From contig SVDZ01000017.1 of NCBI GenBank assembly GCA_015057625.1, forward strand, positions 1 through 47,589: a stretch of 47,589 nt of DNA. The letters run 5' to 3'. The DNA comes from Lachnospiraceae bacterium (GTDB lineage: Bacteria > Bacillota > Clostridia > Lachnospirales > Lachnospiraceae). Positions within the stretch are counted from its first letter, which is position 1. The number at the start of each line of letters is the position of its first letter. This document shows positions 24,555 through 33,732 of this stretch, one piece after another. The position numbers were made by a program, and so were the translations under genes. The notes beneath the pieces were generated by a model. The model worked only from the letters and a program-made list of their open reading frames with translations. It ran no database searches and was not told where the DNA came from.

Positions 24555-26948
24555 ATGAATTCTAATACAAAAAATAATAAAAGTTACTATCTTCAATATA
24601 CAATCTTCTTTCTAATTATTATTACTATTGTATTTTCGCCTTTTATAATTTCCGGAAAATCTCTTATAGGATTTAACGACAGCTACAAGCAACATTATCC
24701 TTTTATTATCAAAATCAAATACTTTTACGAGAATTTATTATTCCACCATAAATTGAATCTCGTTAACCCATACGATTATATGGGATTAGACTCTATAAAT
24801 ATTTATTCATATTATGGAATAGGAAATCCTTTTTGTCTGTTATTTATCGGACGGAAAGCAAAATTCCTACCATATATTTTTTCTTTTGTTTATATTTTCA
24901 AAATATATTTGGGTGGTATTGCCTTTCAGTTTTTAGGGAAAGAATTAAACTTTGATAAAAGAACCACTTTTTTATGTTCACTGCTTTATATTATCAATCC
25001 ATTTGCAATTTCATCTTTAGAACAATTCAATTTTATTGATGTATTATACCAGCTTCCACTCCTCATGGCCGGATTGCATCAGATTTTCCAAAAAAAGAAA
25101 AGCTCTTTATTCCTTTTCATTTTGACTATCACTTTTATGTGCGGTTTCTATTGGCTTTACGTTCAAAGTCTGTTATTGGTTGCTTATGCTCTGTATTATG
25201 TTTTAACGCAGAAAGCCACACTAAACGAAAAAACTGTTTTAGCACTCAGAACAGTTGTTAACACATCCAAACATTATATTATTGCCTTTTTATTATCAGG
25301 ATGGATATTTGTTCCTAGCATAATCAACATGAAAAACATGTACAGATTTTCATCTAAGAATACCTTCAATTTGTTTTATTATCCGATTGATACCATAAAA
25401 AAAATGTTTACTCAATCTTTTTTTTGTAACAGCAATTATTGGATAACTGTATGCTTGTATCTCATTCCCATAATTATATATATGATAAAAAATAATAAGC
25501 GTTTCAAAGCAAACCTTTTTGTTATCGTTACCCTTTATATTGTTTCATATATTCCTTTGATAGGATATATTTTCAACGGTTTTTCTTACCCGATTAACCG
25601 TTGGTTTGGTGGAGCATACCTGTTCATCATTTTAATGTGTGTTTCACCCTTAAATGAAATGATAGAAAAAATTCATTTCTCAAAAAAAGTATTTACGACT
25701 TTGATTGTTATTTTAGGAATTTTGCAGCCATTATTATTCACATTTTTTTACTCACAATACTGCTTTAAGCCTAGCCAGCTTACCACAAGCCTTAACAGTT
25801 CATTTTCAAAACAGGTTGCCCCTTTAGAGAAAGTAGACTACAATGGTCAAGAATATCTCAACACACTTACTTTTAACAATAACTGTCAAATGAATATTTA
25901 TAACAGTATGCTGCCAAAACGTCTTATAGACAATTACGTAAATCTTGGACTAAGTTCTCTTGAAAATGCAAATATTATTTCAGGACTTGATTTTAGAAGT
26001 GAGTTAGAAGCCCTTTACAATGTCGATAAATATATTGCCTTATCCGATTCACCTGTTCCATATGGATTTAAAGAAATTTATCAAAGTGAAAAAGATAATT
26101 GTGTACTTTACAAAAATACAACTCCACTTCACTTTGGATATACCTATGATTCATATATCAACGAATCAGATTCAAAAATAACCGAAAGTCCTGTCTACTC
26201 ATGGAATGCTTTAAACAGTTGCTTCATAGAAGCGAAATATTCTGATAATGTTTCTGTTCAAGAAAACGAAGTTGATAACTCACTGCTTTCTTCAATTGAT
26301 TTCAATGTGAGTGAAACTTCTGACAAGAAAAAAAACATATCTTTTAGCACATTGAATAATTGTGAAGTGTATGCCAAGATCCTTATCAAAAACGATAGAG
26401 AAACCCGAATAAAAACTATTACTGACGGCAATTATAGCGTCCATAGAATCGCTTCTGCAAAATCACCTTGGATTGTAGCCCGAGACAATTGCTATTACCT
26501 CAACATAGGTTATTTTACTGAAATATCATCATTTTCCTTATCTTGTGATTACAATTTCAGTATAGAAGCTATTCTCTTCCACAAATTGGATGATTTTAAG
26601 GAGAAGGTTGCCCATTTGGACCAATATCATCTTGAAAATGTAACATATGATTCTAATACTATCAAAGGAACTATAGACCTTCCTAATAACAGAATTTTAT
26701 GCTTAAGCATTCCTTATCTGGAAGGCTGGACAGCAACTGTTGACGGTAAAAAAACTGACATAATTCCGATAAACGGCTATTTAATGGGAATTAATCTTTC
26801 TCCCGGAAAGCATGATATAAAATTTCATTATAAAAACCTGTATCTAACTATTGGATTTACCACTTCTTTAATAACACTATTAGTTGTTATAATTAGTTAC
26901 ATATTTACCTTGATGAAGAAAAGAAAGTTTAATAATCTTTCTCAATAA
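24555..26948 (+). CDS. YfhO-family multi-pass membrane protein
   Basis: Protein of 797 residues with GAAAGGAAC before ATG. Many hydrophobic segments fill residues about 15-420, an extracytoplasmic soluble part runs from about 420 to 755, and a last membrane segment lies near 762-785. Signature pieces are the GFNDSYKQHYPF motif after the first segment and the C-terminal domain SIPYLEGWTATVDGKKTDI ... MGINLSPGKHDIKFHY, as in YfhO proteins. Family knowledge: glycosyltransferase-C-like fold with roles in glycosylating lipoteichoic acid. The gene stands alone on the plus strand between minus-strand genes, and its codon use is very AT-rich. A TATAAT lies about 40 bases upstream of the start. Confidence 0.85.
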   Translation: MNSNTKNNKSYYLQYTIFFLIIITIVFSPFIISGKSLIGFNDSYKQHYPFIIKIKYFYENLLFHHKLNLVNPYDYMGLDSINIYSYYGIGNPFCLLFIGRKAKFLPYIFSFVYIFKIYLGGIAFQFLGKELNFDKRTTFLCSLLYIINPFAISSLEQFNFIDVLYQLPLLMAGLHQIFQKKKSSLFLFILTITFMCGFYWLYVQSLLLVAYALYYVLTQKATLNEKTVLALRTVVNTSKHYIIAFLLSGWIFVPSIINMKNMYRFSSKNTFNLFYYPIDTIKKMFTQSFFCNSNYWITVCLYLIPIIIYMIKNNKRFKANLFVIVTLYIVSYIPLIGYIFNGFSYPINRWFGGAYLFIILMCVSPLNEMIEKIHFSKKVFTTLIVILGILQPLLFTFFYSQYCFKPSQLTTSLNSSFSKQVAPLEKVDYNGQEYLNTLTFNNNCQMNIYNSMLPKRLIDNYVNLGLSSLENANIISGLDFRSELEALYNVDKYIALSDSPVPYGFKEIYQSEKDNCVLYKNTTPLHFGYTYDSYINESDSKITESPVYSWNALNSCFIEAKYSDNVSVQENEVDNSLLSSIDFNVSETSDKKKNISFSTLNNCEVYAKILIKNDRETRIKTITDGNYSVHRIASAKSPWIVARDNCYYLNIGYFTEISSFSLSCDYNFSIEAILFHKLDDFKEKVAHLDQYHLENVTYDSNTIKGTIDLPNNRILCLSIPYLEGWTATVDGKKTDIIPINGYLMGINLSPGKHDIKFHYKNLYLTIGFTTSLITLLVVIISYIFTLMKKRKFNNLSQ

Positions 26949-26950
26949 AA

Positions 26951-26979
26951 AAAACGAGTAGGATATCCTACTCGTTTTT
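26951..26979. terminator. bidirectional terminator between yfhO-like gene and ddh
   Basis: AAAACGAGTAGG-ATAT-CCTACTCGTTTTT is a near-perfect palindrome with A and T runs on both sides. It lies two bases after the plus-strand stop and nine bases before the minus-strand stop. Confidence 0.92.
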
Positions 26980-26988
26980 AAATATATG

Positions 26989-27969
26989 CTATAACATATG
27001 AGCTCTTAACTCTTCCCCTGATAATGGGCTTAAGTATGCAGGTGCAATATCGAATACTGTCTTACATCCGCTAACACCTTCATTTGACAATCTGTTGATT
27101 GCACGTGCAAATGAAAGAATTACTGATGAAGTAAATTCAGGATTTGAATCAAGCTTCAAGCTATACTCGATAACGTGCTTGTTCTCTTTGTTAAATCCTG
27201 TAACACCTGTTCTGAATACAAATCCACCGTGAGGAATTCCTGCGTGATCTCTCTGAAGTTCTTCCTCTGTGATGAAGTGTACTGTTGTATCGTACTGATC
27301 AAAGTAGTTAGGCATTGTCTTGATGTCATTTTCAATCTGCTTAAGATCTGCACCTTCCTCAGCTACAACAAAACATTCTCTTGTATGTTTCTGTCTTGTA
27401 GTAAGTTCAGGATTTGATCCGCTTCTTACTGCCTCTAACGCAGAATCAACAGGGATTGTATACTGCTTTCCGTTCTTAACGCCTTTTACTCTACGGATTG
27501 CATCTGAATGTCCCTGGCTTACGCCCTTGCCCCAGAATGTGTAATCTTCACCTTCAGGAAGTACTGCACTTCCGTAAAGTCTCATAAGTGAGAACATACC
27601 CGGATCCCATCCACAAGAGATGAGTGCAACGTGTCCGTTTTCTTTTGCAACCTTGTCAACGTTTGCAAAATGCTCAGGAATTCTTGCATGTGTATCGAAG
27701 CTGTCGATTACGTTGAAGTATTTAGCATACTCAGGTGTCTGCTCAGGTAAATCTGTTGCTGAACCACCACAAAGTACTAAAACATCAATCTGTCCCTTTA
27801 ACTGTTCAATGTCGTCTACTGAATAAACCTTAACACCTTCTGTCTGTGGCTTAACATCAGCAGGATTTCTTCTTGTCAAAATAGCTGTAAGTTCCATATC
27901 AGCGTTCTGTCTGATAGCACTTTCTACTCCTCTTCCGAGGTTACCATAACCTAAAATACCAATTTTCAT
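26989..27969 (-). CDS. ddh: meso-diaminopimelate dehydrogenase
   Basis: Protein of 326 residues. The ATG at 27969 follows AGGAGG by seven bases; upstream codons to 28032 are not used. The N-terminal Rossmann fold is MKIGILGYGNLGRGVE. The family blocks are VLVLCGGSATDLPEQTPEY, VIDSFDTHARIPEH, ISCGWDPGMFSLMR (substrate site), FWGKGVSQGHSDAIRRV and HGGFVFRTG. It makes meso-diaminopimelate from tetrahydrodipicolinate, ammonia and NADPH in one step, for lysine and peptidoglycan. The single-step route fits an ammonia-rich gut habitat. Confidence 0.96.
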   Translation of the reverse strand: MKIGILGYGNLGRGVESAIRQNADMELTAILTRRNPADVKPQTEGVKVYSVDDIEQLKGQIDVLVLCGGSATDLPEQTPEYAKYFNVIDSFDTHARIPEHFANVDKVAKENGHVALISCGWDPGMFSLMRLYGSAVLPEGEDYTFWGKGVSQGHSDAIRRVKGVKNGKQYTIPVDSALEAVRSGSNPELTTRQKHTRECFVVAEEGADLKQIENDIKTMPNYFDQYDTTVHFITEEELQRDHAGIPHGGFVFRTGVTGFNKENKHVIEYSLKLDSNPEFTSSVILSFARAINRLSNEGVSGCKTVFDIAPAYLSPLSGEELRAHML

Positions 27970-28136
27970 TTTGGTTCCTCCTAACATATTTTTTCGTCTT
28001 TTGTCGCGCGCATAAAAAATAATTATGACCACAACCTTTTCTATAATAGCACAATATTTTACGATTAGAAATATTTTTTGTAATTTTACTTAATAAAATA
28101 TAATTATTACCTGTTATTTCTTTAAATAATTAGGTG

Positions 28137-28805
28137 TTATCTTTCATTATTTCCTTTATACATCATCAAAAATGCAATCATCAACAAAACAGAACATATC
28201 AAAATAGCGCTCTCATTAATGTATTTTATAAAAAAACTTCCTATAATTGCTCCCACTGCAAAGCAGAAAATAATCCCGTAATACAGCCCGCATTTTCTGA
28301 TATATTCCTTATTTTTTGAAATAATGTATTCGCATAGGTTCTGGGTTCCACTTCTGAGATTTCCGATGCACATAGTTGTGGCTATACCGTTGCCTTTAAT
28401 GGATCTGAAACTCTCAACCTGTATTCCGCAAGCAAGAGAAATAAGTGTATTTGCCGGAAGACTGTATCCTCTTGGAATAAATGCCACTCCAAAAAGTATC
28501 ACTGCCTCAATCAACACAACAATCTGTCTCCAGTGTATCTGTCTCTCAGGACTCACCTTGAACCTGATAAAGTCCGCAATAATAATTCCTACTGTAAATG
28601 CCAGAATGGGACATAAATATCTTACGGCAACCGCAAAATTACGCTCTACCAGATTGACTCCAAACAACAGAATATTTCCAGTCTGTGCATTTGCAAAAAC
28701 TTCATCTCTGCATAAATATGAATAGGCATCCATAAATCCGCCTGACAAAGCCAGCACCATGCCAAGCCATATGGATTCTGACATTTGATTATCTGCTTTA
28801 TTCAT
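28137..28805 (-). CDS. YoaK/DUF1275 family membrane protein
   Basis: Protein of 222 residues starting MNKADNQMSES. Six to seven hydrophobic segments; family signatures are ALSGGFMDAYSYLCRDEVFANAQTGNILLFGVNL near the N-terminus and PLCGIQVESFR-like residues in CGIQVESFRSIKGNGIATTMCIGNLRSG (split across strands). Transporter-like by fold; substrate unknown. The start codon is two bases after the previous stop (TAA-A-ATG), so it is co-translated with the membrane protein at 28807-29655. Confidence 0.88.
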   Translation of the reverse strand: MNKADNQMSESIWLGMVLALSGGFMDAYSYLCRDEVFANAQTGNILLFGVNLVERNFAVAVRYLCPILAFTVGIIIADFIRFKVSPERQIHWRQIVVLIEAVILFGVAFIPRGYSLPANTLISLACGIQVESFRSIKGNGIATTMCIGNLRSGTQNLCEYIISKNKEYIRKCGLYYGIIFCFAVGAIIGSFFIKYINESAILICSVLLMIAFLMMYKGNNER

Positions 28806-28806
28806 T

Positions 28807-29655
28807 TTATCCTCTTAGAATCCTTCCTTTTTTTCTATCTATTCTTGGAATATCTATTTCCACTCCCAATATCAGTTTAAAAAGCCAGATGTAGAATAAA
28901 AGAACAAACACCGGAATAATACATGATGTCACAAGAATAACTGCCAAAGCCTCAATAAATTTGTTGAGAACTTCCTCAAACTTAACTGTCGCCTTTGATA
29001 CAGTATCTTTTACTTTTGAAATAACACCTTCAAGTCCGTCCTTTTCTTCCTCTTTTTCAGTTTCTATCTCATTGACTGCATCTTTTGCTTTATCAATAGT
29101 CTGTTGAATTGATGCTTTGTATGTATTCTCAATCAAATTGGAAATATACACACTTGTAGGAACTACAAGATAAATAGCAATGGCTAACATTATCACTTTT
29201 TTTGTAAGTAGCTTCAATTGTTCTTTGTCCTTGACAATTGCAAGTATTAATACAATTCCTGCAATAGGAATTATCCATTTAAAAGCTGCCACACCGGTAA
29301 TCGTAAGCAGATATTTTTCAAGATAAATTGCACATATTGCAATAAGAAAATATGAGGTCATATCCGCCAATTGTTCTGCAATAGGAGTTGCTGTATCTCC
29401 AGGCAAAAGTGTAATGGCTGCCGAAGATGCTGTAGCTGCACCGGTAAGTTCTAATACAGTATTCTTCTTATCTTCTAATGCATTGATAGTCTTTTCATGA
29501 TGCTCGTATGTGGTAAGTCTGTTTGCCAACAAAAAAAAGCTAAGGCATATTCCCAACAATACTATTAATACTTTTATGAGTTTTTGTTTTTTTATGCAGA
29601 AGTCTCCTATCGTTTTTTTGTATTCTGATATATTCGAAATAAAATTCTGTTCCAT
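28807..29655 (-). CDS. hypothetical membrane protein with a cytosolic coiled-coil-like insert
   Basis: Protein of 282 residues with GGAGG before ATG. Hydrophobic segments are near residues 26-45, 98-117, 120-142, 150-172 and 235-265. A charged stretch with heptad-like helices sits at about 172-232 (IDKAKDAVNEIETEKEEEKD, then KVKDTVSKATVKFEEVLNKF). I do not recognise a family. Operon with a YoaK gene suggests a linked membrane function, but nothing more can be said. Confidence 0.75.
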   Translation of the reverse strand: MEQNFISNISEYKKTIGDFCIKKQKLIKVLIVLLGICLSFFLLANRLTTYEHHEKTINALEDKKNTVLELTGAATASSAAITLLPGDTATPIAEQLADMTSYFLIAICAIYLEKYLLTITGVAAFKWIIPIAGIVLILAIVKDKEQLKLLTKKVIMLAIAIYLVVPTSVYISNLIENTYKASIQQTIDKAKDAVNEIETEKEEEKDGLEGVISKVKDTVSKATVKFEEVLNKFIEALAVILVTSCIIPVFVLLFYIWLFKLILGVEIDIPRIDRKKGRILRG

Positions 29656-29871
29656 AAATTACCTCCACTTATTATCTTGATTTATTCATACTACCTGTTT
29701 ATTGTACTACATACTCCCATATATTTACAAAGGGAATATTTACGTCGATATAATTCCGTTCGAGCAATATTATACCTTCTTATTTCTCCATAATATCCAT
29801 ATAAAAAAATATAACTGTATTGTAAAATGGTGTTAATATATTATAAAAATCATTAAGAGGAGGCATCCAAT

Positions 29872-30228
29872 ATGTCAAACAGCAATTCCGAAGAAAAAAT
29901 AATAATTCAATCAACAAATAAAAAAGCAAAAATCAAATTAACAATTAAAGGAATATCCATTCTTCTTTTTTCATTCCACCCACTGAAGAGTGTGCAGTAT
30001 AATGAGACAATGTCAAAAAGAAACAATCACATTGTCGTTACCAACAAAAGATTATATGGATTTACAGATGATACACATTTTGATTTTCCATTAAATTCCG
30101 TAACAGCTGTTTCCTTAAACGACAAAGGAAACATTGTTTTAACTTCATCAACTGATGATGGTCTTGAGGTTTCACATATTGATAATTCAATGGAAATCTT
30201 CACAAAAATCAGAGAGTTCGTGTCTTAA
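29872..30228 (+). CDS. small PH-domain-like protein
   Basis: Protein of 118 residues with AGGAGG nine bases before ATG. A hydrophilic N-terminus is followed by KLTIKGISILLFSFHPLKS and HIVVTNKRLYGFTDD, resembling the short bacterial PH-like fold (ITNKRLY pattern) used in membrane-associated or stress proteins. No signal peptide. Monocistronic, ended by an unusually long terminator. Confidence 0.7.
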   Translation: MSNSNSEEKIIIQSTNKKAKIKLTIKGISILLFSFHPLKSVQYNETMSKRNNHIVVTNKRLYGFTDDTHFDFPLNSVTAVSLNDKGNIVLTSSTDDGLEVSHIDNSMEIFTKIREFVS

Positions 30229-30231
30229 TTT

Positions 30232-30316
30232 AAAAAGAGCTATGTGTACCGACCTCCAATCGTTAGATTCTTTGGTCTAACTTTTTTTGGGTGGGGCGGT
30301 ACACATAGCTCTTTTT
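30232..30316 (+). terminator. nested double terminator
   Basis: An outer 20-bp perfect stem (30232-30251 with 30297-30316, containing GAGCTATGTGTACCG) ends in seven T. Its 45-nt loop contains a second small hairpin, GTTAGA (30262-30267) with TCTAAC (30276-30281), followed by its own TTTTTTT (30282-30288). The inner hairpin could stop polymerase first; the outer one is a second barrier. Confidence 0.85.
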
Positions 30317-30378
30317 TTAATTTTTTAAAAAATGATATAATCATTGTAACATTTTAAAGATTCGCAGGGTTAATATAT

Positions 30379-30441
30379 ATGAAACGTAAAAAAGTTCACT
30401 TAATAAAACAACACAAATTTAGATGGGAGATTTTCATATGA
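30379..30441 (+). CDS. possible 20-residue leader peptide
   Basis: ATG at 30379 after AGGGTTAATATAT opens a short frame (MKRKKVHLIKQHKFRWEIFI) whose TGA at 30439 overlaps the ATG of the next gene at 30438 (ATGA). Strongly basic. The overlap suggests translational coupling, but it may be chance in AT-rich DNA. Confidence 0.3.
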   Translation: MKRKKVHLIKQHKFRWEIFI

Positions 30442-31346
30442 CAAACAAAAAAACACCTGATAAAACCAAAACAATAATTATCATTAAAATTATTATAGCA
30501 TCTATCATTATTGTTTCTTCATTAGGGGCTATGCTGTATGACTTTTTTATCAACGGCGATTCATTCAAATATCAAATTTACTCTATTTTAATTTCAATAT
30601 TTTTGTTTGCCTTTGTATTTCTAAATCATTTTGTCAAATCGTACAAAATAAACAAAAATATTGATGACATTACTGCCACAAAAAAAATGAAAAAGAAATC
30701 GAATATTATATTGTTCGTTTCATTGATAATTACACTTGCATTATCTTGTTTTGTTTATATTTTTTTACTCAAGATATCTATTTTGTTTCAGCCGGTCTAC
30801 AAACCAATAATATATTTGTATCCCAAAACAGAAACATCCGTTAATGTTTCACTGGAGTATAAAGATAACATTATTGTTTCATACCCTGAATATTCAGACG
30901 GATGGAATGTCCTTGCCAAACCTAACGGTGATTTAATTGATTTGGATACAGGGAAAAAATTGTACTCATTATACTATGAAAATTTAAGTGCATATAATTT
31001 CAGCGTTAAACAGGATGGTTTTGTTGTTAGCAGTGATCAGGTTGCTGATTTCCTCGATGAAAAATTGGAAGTCCTAGGTTTAAACTACAAAGAACGTGAA
31101 GAATTTATTGTTTACTGGTTACCGATTTTGAAGGCAAACAAATACAATTATATCAGGTTTGCAACATCTGATGAAATCGAAAATAATATGCCACTTACTA
31201 TAAATCCCACTCCTGATTCTGTCATAAGAGTTATTATGACTTTCAAAGGTTTGGAAAAACCTATTGAAGTAACAGAGCAGAAACTAATTACTCCGAAAAG
31301 AACAGGTTTTGTAGCTGTAGAGTGGGGTGGAACCAAATTAAAATAA
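30438..31346 (+). CDS. hypothetical membrane protein with a KPIIYLYP-type extracytoplasmic domain
   Basis: Protein of 302 residues. ATG at 30438 has GGGAG eight bases upstream. Three N-terminal hydrophobic segments (about 12-37, 46-63 and 85-113) are followed by an outside domain beginning KPIIYLYPKTETSVNVSLEY and containing SYPEYSDGWNVLAKPNG, LYSLYYEN, EEFIVYWLPIL and RTGFVAVEWGG. This conserved pattern occurs in uncharacterised proteins of anaerobes and some candidate phyla; no function known to me. It stands alone, very AT-rich. Confidence 0.75.
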   Translation: MTNKKTPDKTKTIIIIKIIIASIIIVSSLGAMLYDFFINGDSFKYQIYSILISIFLFAFVFLNHFVKSYKINKNIDDITATKKMKKKSNIILFVSLIITLALSCFVYIFLLKISILFQPVYKPIIYLYPKTETSVNVSLEYKDNIIVSYPEYSDGWNVLAKPNGDLIDLDTGKKLYSLYYENLSAYNFSVKQDGFVVSSDQVADFLDEKLEVLGLNYKEREEFIVYWLPILKANKYNYIRFATSDEIENNMPLTINPTPDSVIRVIMTFKGLEKPIEVTEQKLITPKRTGFVAVEWGGTKLK

Positions 31347-31389
31347 TAATGAATCAAGGAGCGTTTCACTACGTTGGTGCAACACCCCT

Positions 31390-31614
31390 TTACTCATCAT
31401 TTATTCTTTTCAGCATTTCGATAGTGTCATATTTTTGCTTGCAAACAGTACAAATCCAATCACAGTTGCTCTTCTTTGCTTTTTTGTGAAGAAAATCTAA
31501 TTCTCCTCCACAAAAGGGACAAGGTTGAGGCTTTTCGTTCCAAAGACTTTTTAAAAAACGAACAACCTCATCTCTGTCATTTTTTTCAATCCAATTTATA
31601 ATTTCTTTTTCCAT
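31390..31614 (-). CDS. small zinc-ribbon protein
   Basis: Protein of 74 residues with AAGG before ATG. Helical N-terminus, then CPFCGGELDF and WICTVCKQKYD, two CxxC knuckles that should bind zinc. Function unknown; it may bind nucleic acid or protein. Located between the plus-strand membrane gene and tRNA-Trp. Confidence 0.7.
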   Translation of the reverse strand: MEKEIINWIEKNDRDEVVRFLKSLWNEKPQPCPFCGGELDFLHKKAKKSNCDWICTVCKQKYDTIEMLKRINDE

Positions 31615-31667
31615 TCAATATTCCTTACTTTCGAGATTACTGTTTTCATTTGCCTCGTCGTGTAAAC

Positions 31668-31696
31668 AAAAAAGAACATCAAACGATGTTCTTTTT
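31668..31696 (-). terminator. terminator of tRNA-Trp
   Basis: AAAAAGAACATC-GTTT-GATGTTCTTTTTT on the minus strand, starting three bases after the tRNA 3' end. Confidence 0.93.
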
Positions 31697-31698
31697 GA

Positions 31699-31769
31699 CA
31701 GGGGCACTAGGAATCGAACCCAGCTCTGGAGTTTTGGAGACTCTTATTCTACCGATGAACTATGCCCCT
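31699..31769 (-). tRNA. tRNA-Trp (anticodon CCA)
   Basis: The 71-nt cloverleaf folds: acceptor AGGGGCA/TGCCCCT, D arm GTTC-ATCGGTA-GAAT, anticodon stem-loop AGAGT-CTCCAAA-ACTCC (anticodon CCA at loop positions 3-5), variable AGAG, T arm CTGGG-TTCGATT-CCTAG, discriminator G. CCA is not encoded. The first anticodon-stem pair (27-43) is A-C, a mismatch. The closest pattern is bacterial tRNA-Trp (G73 identity base). Single tRNA with its own terminator. Confidence 0.95.
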
Positions 31770-31862
31770 AAATATGAAGTGCTTATCGCTAAGCACTAGA
31801 TATTTATACCATATTACAATATCAATGTCAACAAAAAAAGTAAACTATTTTCTCATTTATTA

Positions 31863-33227
31863 TTACAATTTCAAATTCAACAATTCGTTCAAATTTTCAA
31901 CACCAACTACTGTAATTCCAGAGACATCATCCAATGCATCCATAGATACCTTTGGCATAATGCATTTTTTAAATCCAAGTTTCTTTGCCTCGCTGACTCT
32001 TTGTGCTGTCATAGATACTGATCTGATTTCTCCGGAAAGGCCAACCTCTCCAAAAACTATAGTATCAGCAGCAATCGGCTTGTTATTGTAACTTGAGAGA
32101 ATGGCAAGTACCACTGCCAAATCAAGAGCCGGCTCCTGCACTTTCATCCCGCCTACGATATTGACATAGGCGTCGCAATCTCCAAGTGATACTCCAAGTC
32201 GCTTTTCTATGACTGCCATAAGGAGATTGACTCTATTGTAGTCAATTCCCGCCGAAGTCCTTCTCGGCATTCCGAAGTTAGTTCTCGATATAAGTGCCTG
32301 AGTCTCTACAAGTATAGGACGTGTTCCTTCTATTAAGCATGCAACAACCGAACCTGAGGCTCCCTCCGGTCTTCCCTCAAGTAAATATTCAGATGGGTTG
32401 AGTACCTGCCTCAAACCCTCCTGTCGCATCTCAAAAACACCTATTTCATTGGTGGAGCCAAATCTATTCTTAACTCCACGAACAATACGATAGGTGGCAT
32501 GTCTGTCTCCCTCAAAATATATAACTGTATCCACCATATGTTCAAGCATACGTGGCCCTGCCACAACACCTTCTTTTGTGACGTGTCCTACAATAAATAT
32601 GGGAACCGCAAGGCCTTTTGCCAAATGCATCAGTGCATTTGTCGACTCTCTGACCTGACCGACAGATCCCGGAGCAGAATCAACATCCTCTCTGAACATA
32701 GTCTGAATCGAATCAATGATAACAAGTTGCGGTGGATCATTTTTAATGACATTCTCAATAACGTCAAGATTCGTCTCACACAACAACTTCAAGTTATCAG
32801 TGAACTCTCCTATTCTGTTTGCTCTTATTTTAATTTGCTTTAAAGATTCCTCACCGGAAATGTACAATACTCTTTTTCCGGCAGATGATATATTTCTACA
32901 TACCTGTAATAATAATGTGGACTTTCCAATTCCGGGATCTCCCCCTACTAACATCAAAGCGCCTGGGACGATACCGCCACCAAGCACTCTGTCAAGTTCT
33001 GAAAATCCTGTAGCCATGCGTTCTTCATTTGTTGTATCAATCTCACCTAAAGTAACAGGAGTTCTATCTTCGATAGTCTTAATTACATCTTTTCCGCTCC
33101 TTGTTTTAACTGTAGGTGCCTCAACAAATGAATTCCACTCTTTGCAGCCGGGACACTGCCCCAACCATTTTGCAGATTCAAAGCCACATTCTTTACAGTA
33201 ATATATAATTGATTTGCTTTTTGCCAT
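31863..33227 (-). CDS. radA: DNA repair protein RadA
   Basis: Protein of 454 residues. N-terminal zinc finger CKECG ... CPGCKEW (Cys11, 14, 25, 28). RecA-like ATPase with Walker A GGDPGIGKST and Walker B VIIDSIQT. The RadA-specific motif KNRFGSTNEIGVF is present. The C-terminal Lon-protease-like domain has FGEVGLSGEIRSV. It processes recombination intermediates and drives branch migration. It starts one base after the 137-residue gene, with only weak ribosome-site pairing, so it is likely coupled. clpC and radA are commonly neighbours in Firmicutes. Confidence 0.97.
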   Translation of the reverse strand: MAKSKSIIYYCKECGFESAKWLGQCPGCKEWNSFVEAPTVKTRSGKDVIKTIEDRTPVTLGEIDTTNEERMATGFSELDRVLGGGIVPGALMLVGGDPGIGKSTLLLQVCRNISSAGKRVLYISGEESLKQIKIRANRIGEFTDNLKLLCETNLDVIENVIKNDPPQLVIIDSIQTMFREDVDSAPGSVGQVRESTNALMHLAKGLAVPIFIVGHVTKEGVVAGPRMLEHMVDTVIYFEGDRHATYRIVRGVKNRFGSTNEIGVFEMRQEGLRQVLNPSEYLLEGRPEGASGSVVACLIEGTRPILVETQALISRTNFGMPRRTSAGIDYNRVNLLMAVIEKRLGVSLGDCDAYVNIVGGMKVQEPALDLAVVLAILSSYNNKPIAADTIVFGEVGLSGEIRSVSMTAQRVSEAKKLGFKKCIMPKVSMDALDDVSGITVVGVENLNELLNLKL

Positions 33228-33228
33228 A

Positions 33229-33642
33229 TTAGATAGCTACTACCTTAATGTGTGTAGGTGCAATTTCTTCTGCCTCTACATTGATAGTACACTTTCCTCC
33301 TAAATTAGTTTTAACTTTTCCTGCTGTTTTTGTTCCAATGAACACTTCATACTCATGCTCTGCTTCAAGCTCGAGAGTAATCTGGGAAGGTCCTGTCCCC
33401 TCTACGAAGAAATCTACACAATCAGCTGAAGCCTTAAATGCATTTACAGCTGTTCCCGGAGTAGACTCATATACAAAAAGTCCGTTTCTCTCAAGTTTAG
33501 TAATTTCGTTAAATGTCTTTACTTTATATAAATCTCCATCTACCTCGAAATCTGAAAGTTTTGTCTTTTCTGCTAATTTGTAGTTTCCAAAACTAATTGA
33601 ACCATCCGCTTCTTTTTTGATTAACTCTTCAATTACCGCCAT
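33229..33642 (-). CDS. conserved hypothetical between clpC and radA
   Basis: Protein of 137 residues with AGGAGG before ATG. Beta-rich from about residue 45: LFVYESTPGTAVNAFK, DCVDFFVEGTGPSQITLEL and EYEVFIGTKTAGKVKTN. No signal or membrane segment, no catalytic motif I can name. I do not recognise the family. Placement between clpC and radA suggests a role in the same stress or repair transcript, but it could be accidental. Confidence 0.75.
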   Translation of the reverse strand: MAVIEELIKKEADGSISFGNYKLAEKTKLSDFEVDGDLYKVKTFNEITKLERNGLFVYESTPGTAVNAFKASADCVDFFVEGTGPSQITLELEAEHEYEVFIGTKTAGKVKTNLGGKCTINVEAEEIAPTHIKVVAI

Positions 33643-33732
33643 TTTATCCTCCTATGCATAGTCACAACTTTTCTGTTGTGTGTCTTTGTATTTTATATAT
33701 CTACTTTACCATAAATCAACAGATATATGTTA

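Noticed and set aside
31668..31769. Selenocysteine or suppressor tRNA
   Set aside because: The anticodon loop CTCCAAA gives CCA (Trp), with normal arm lengths and no long variable arm.
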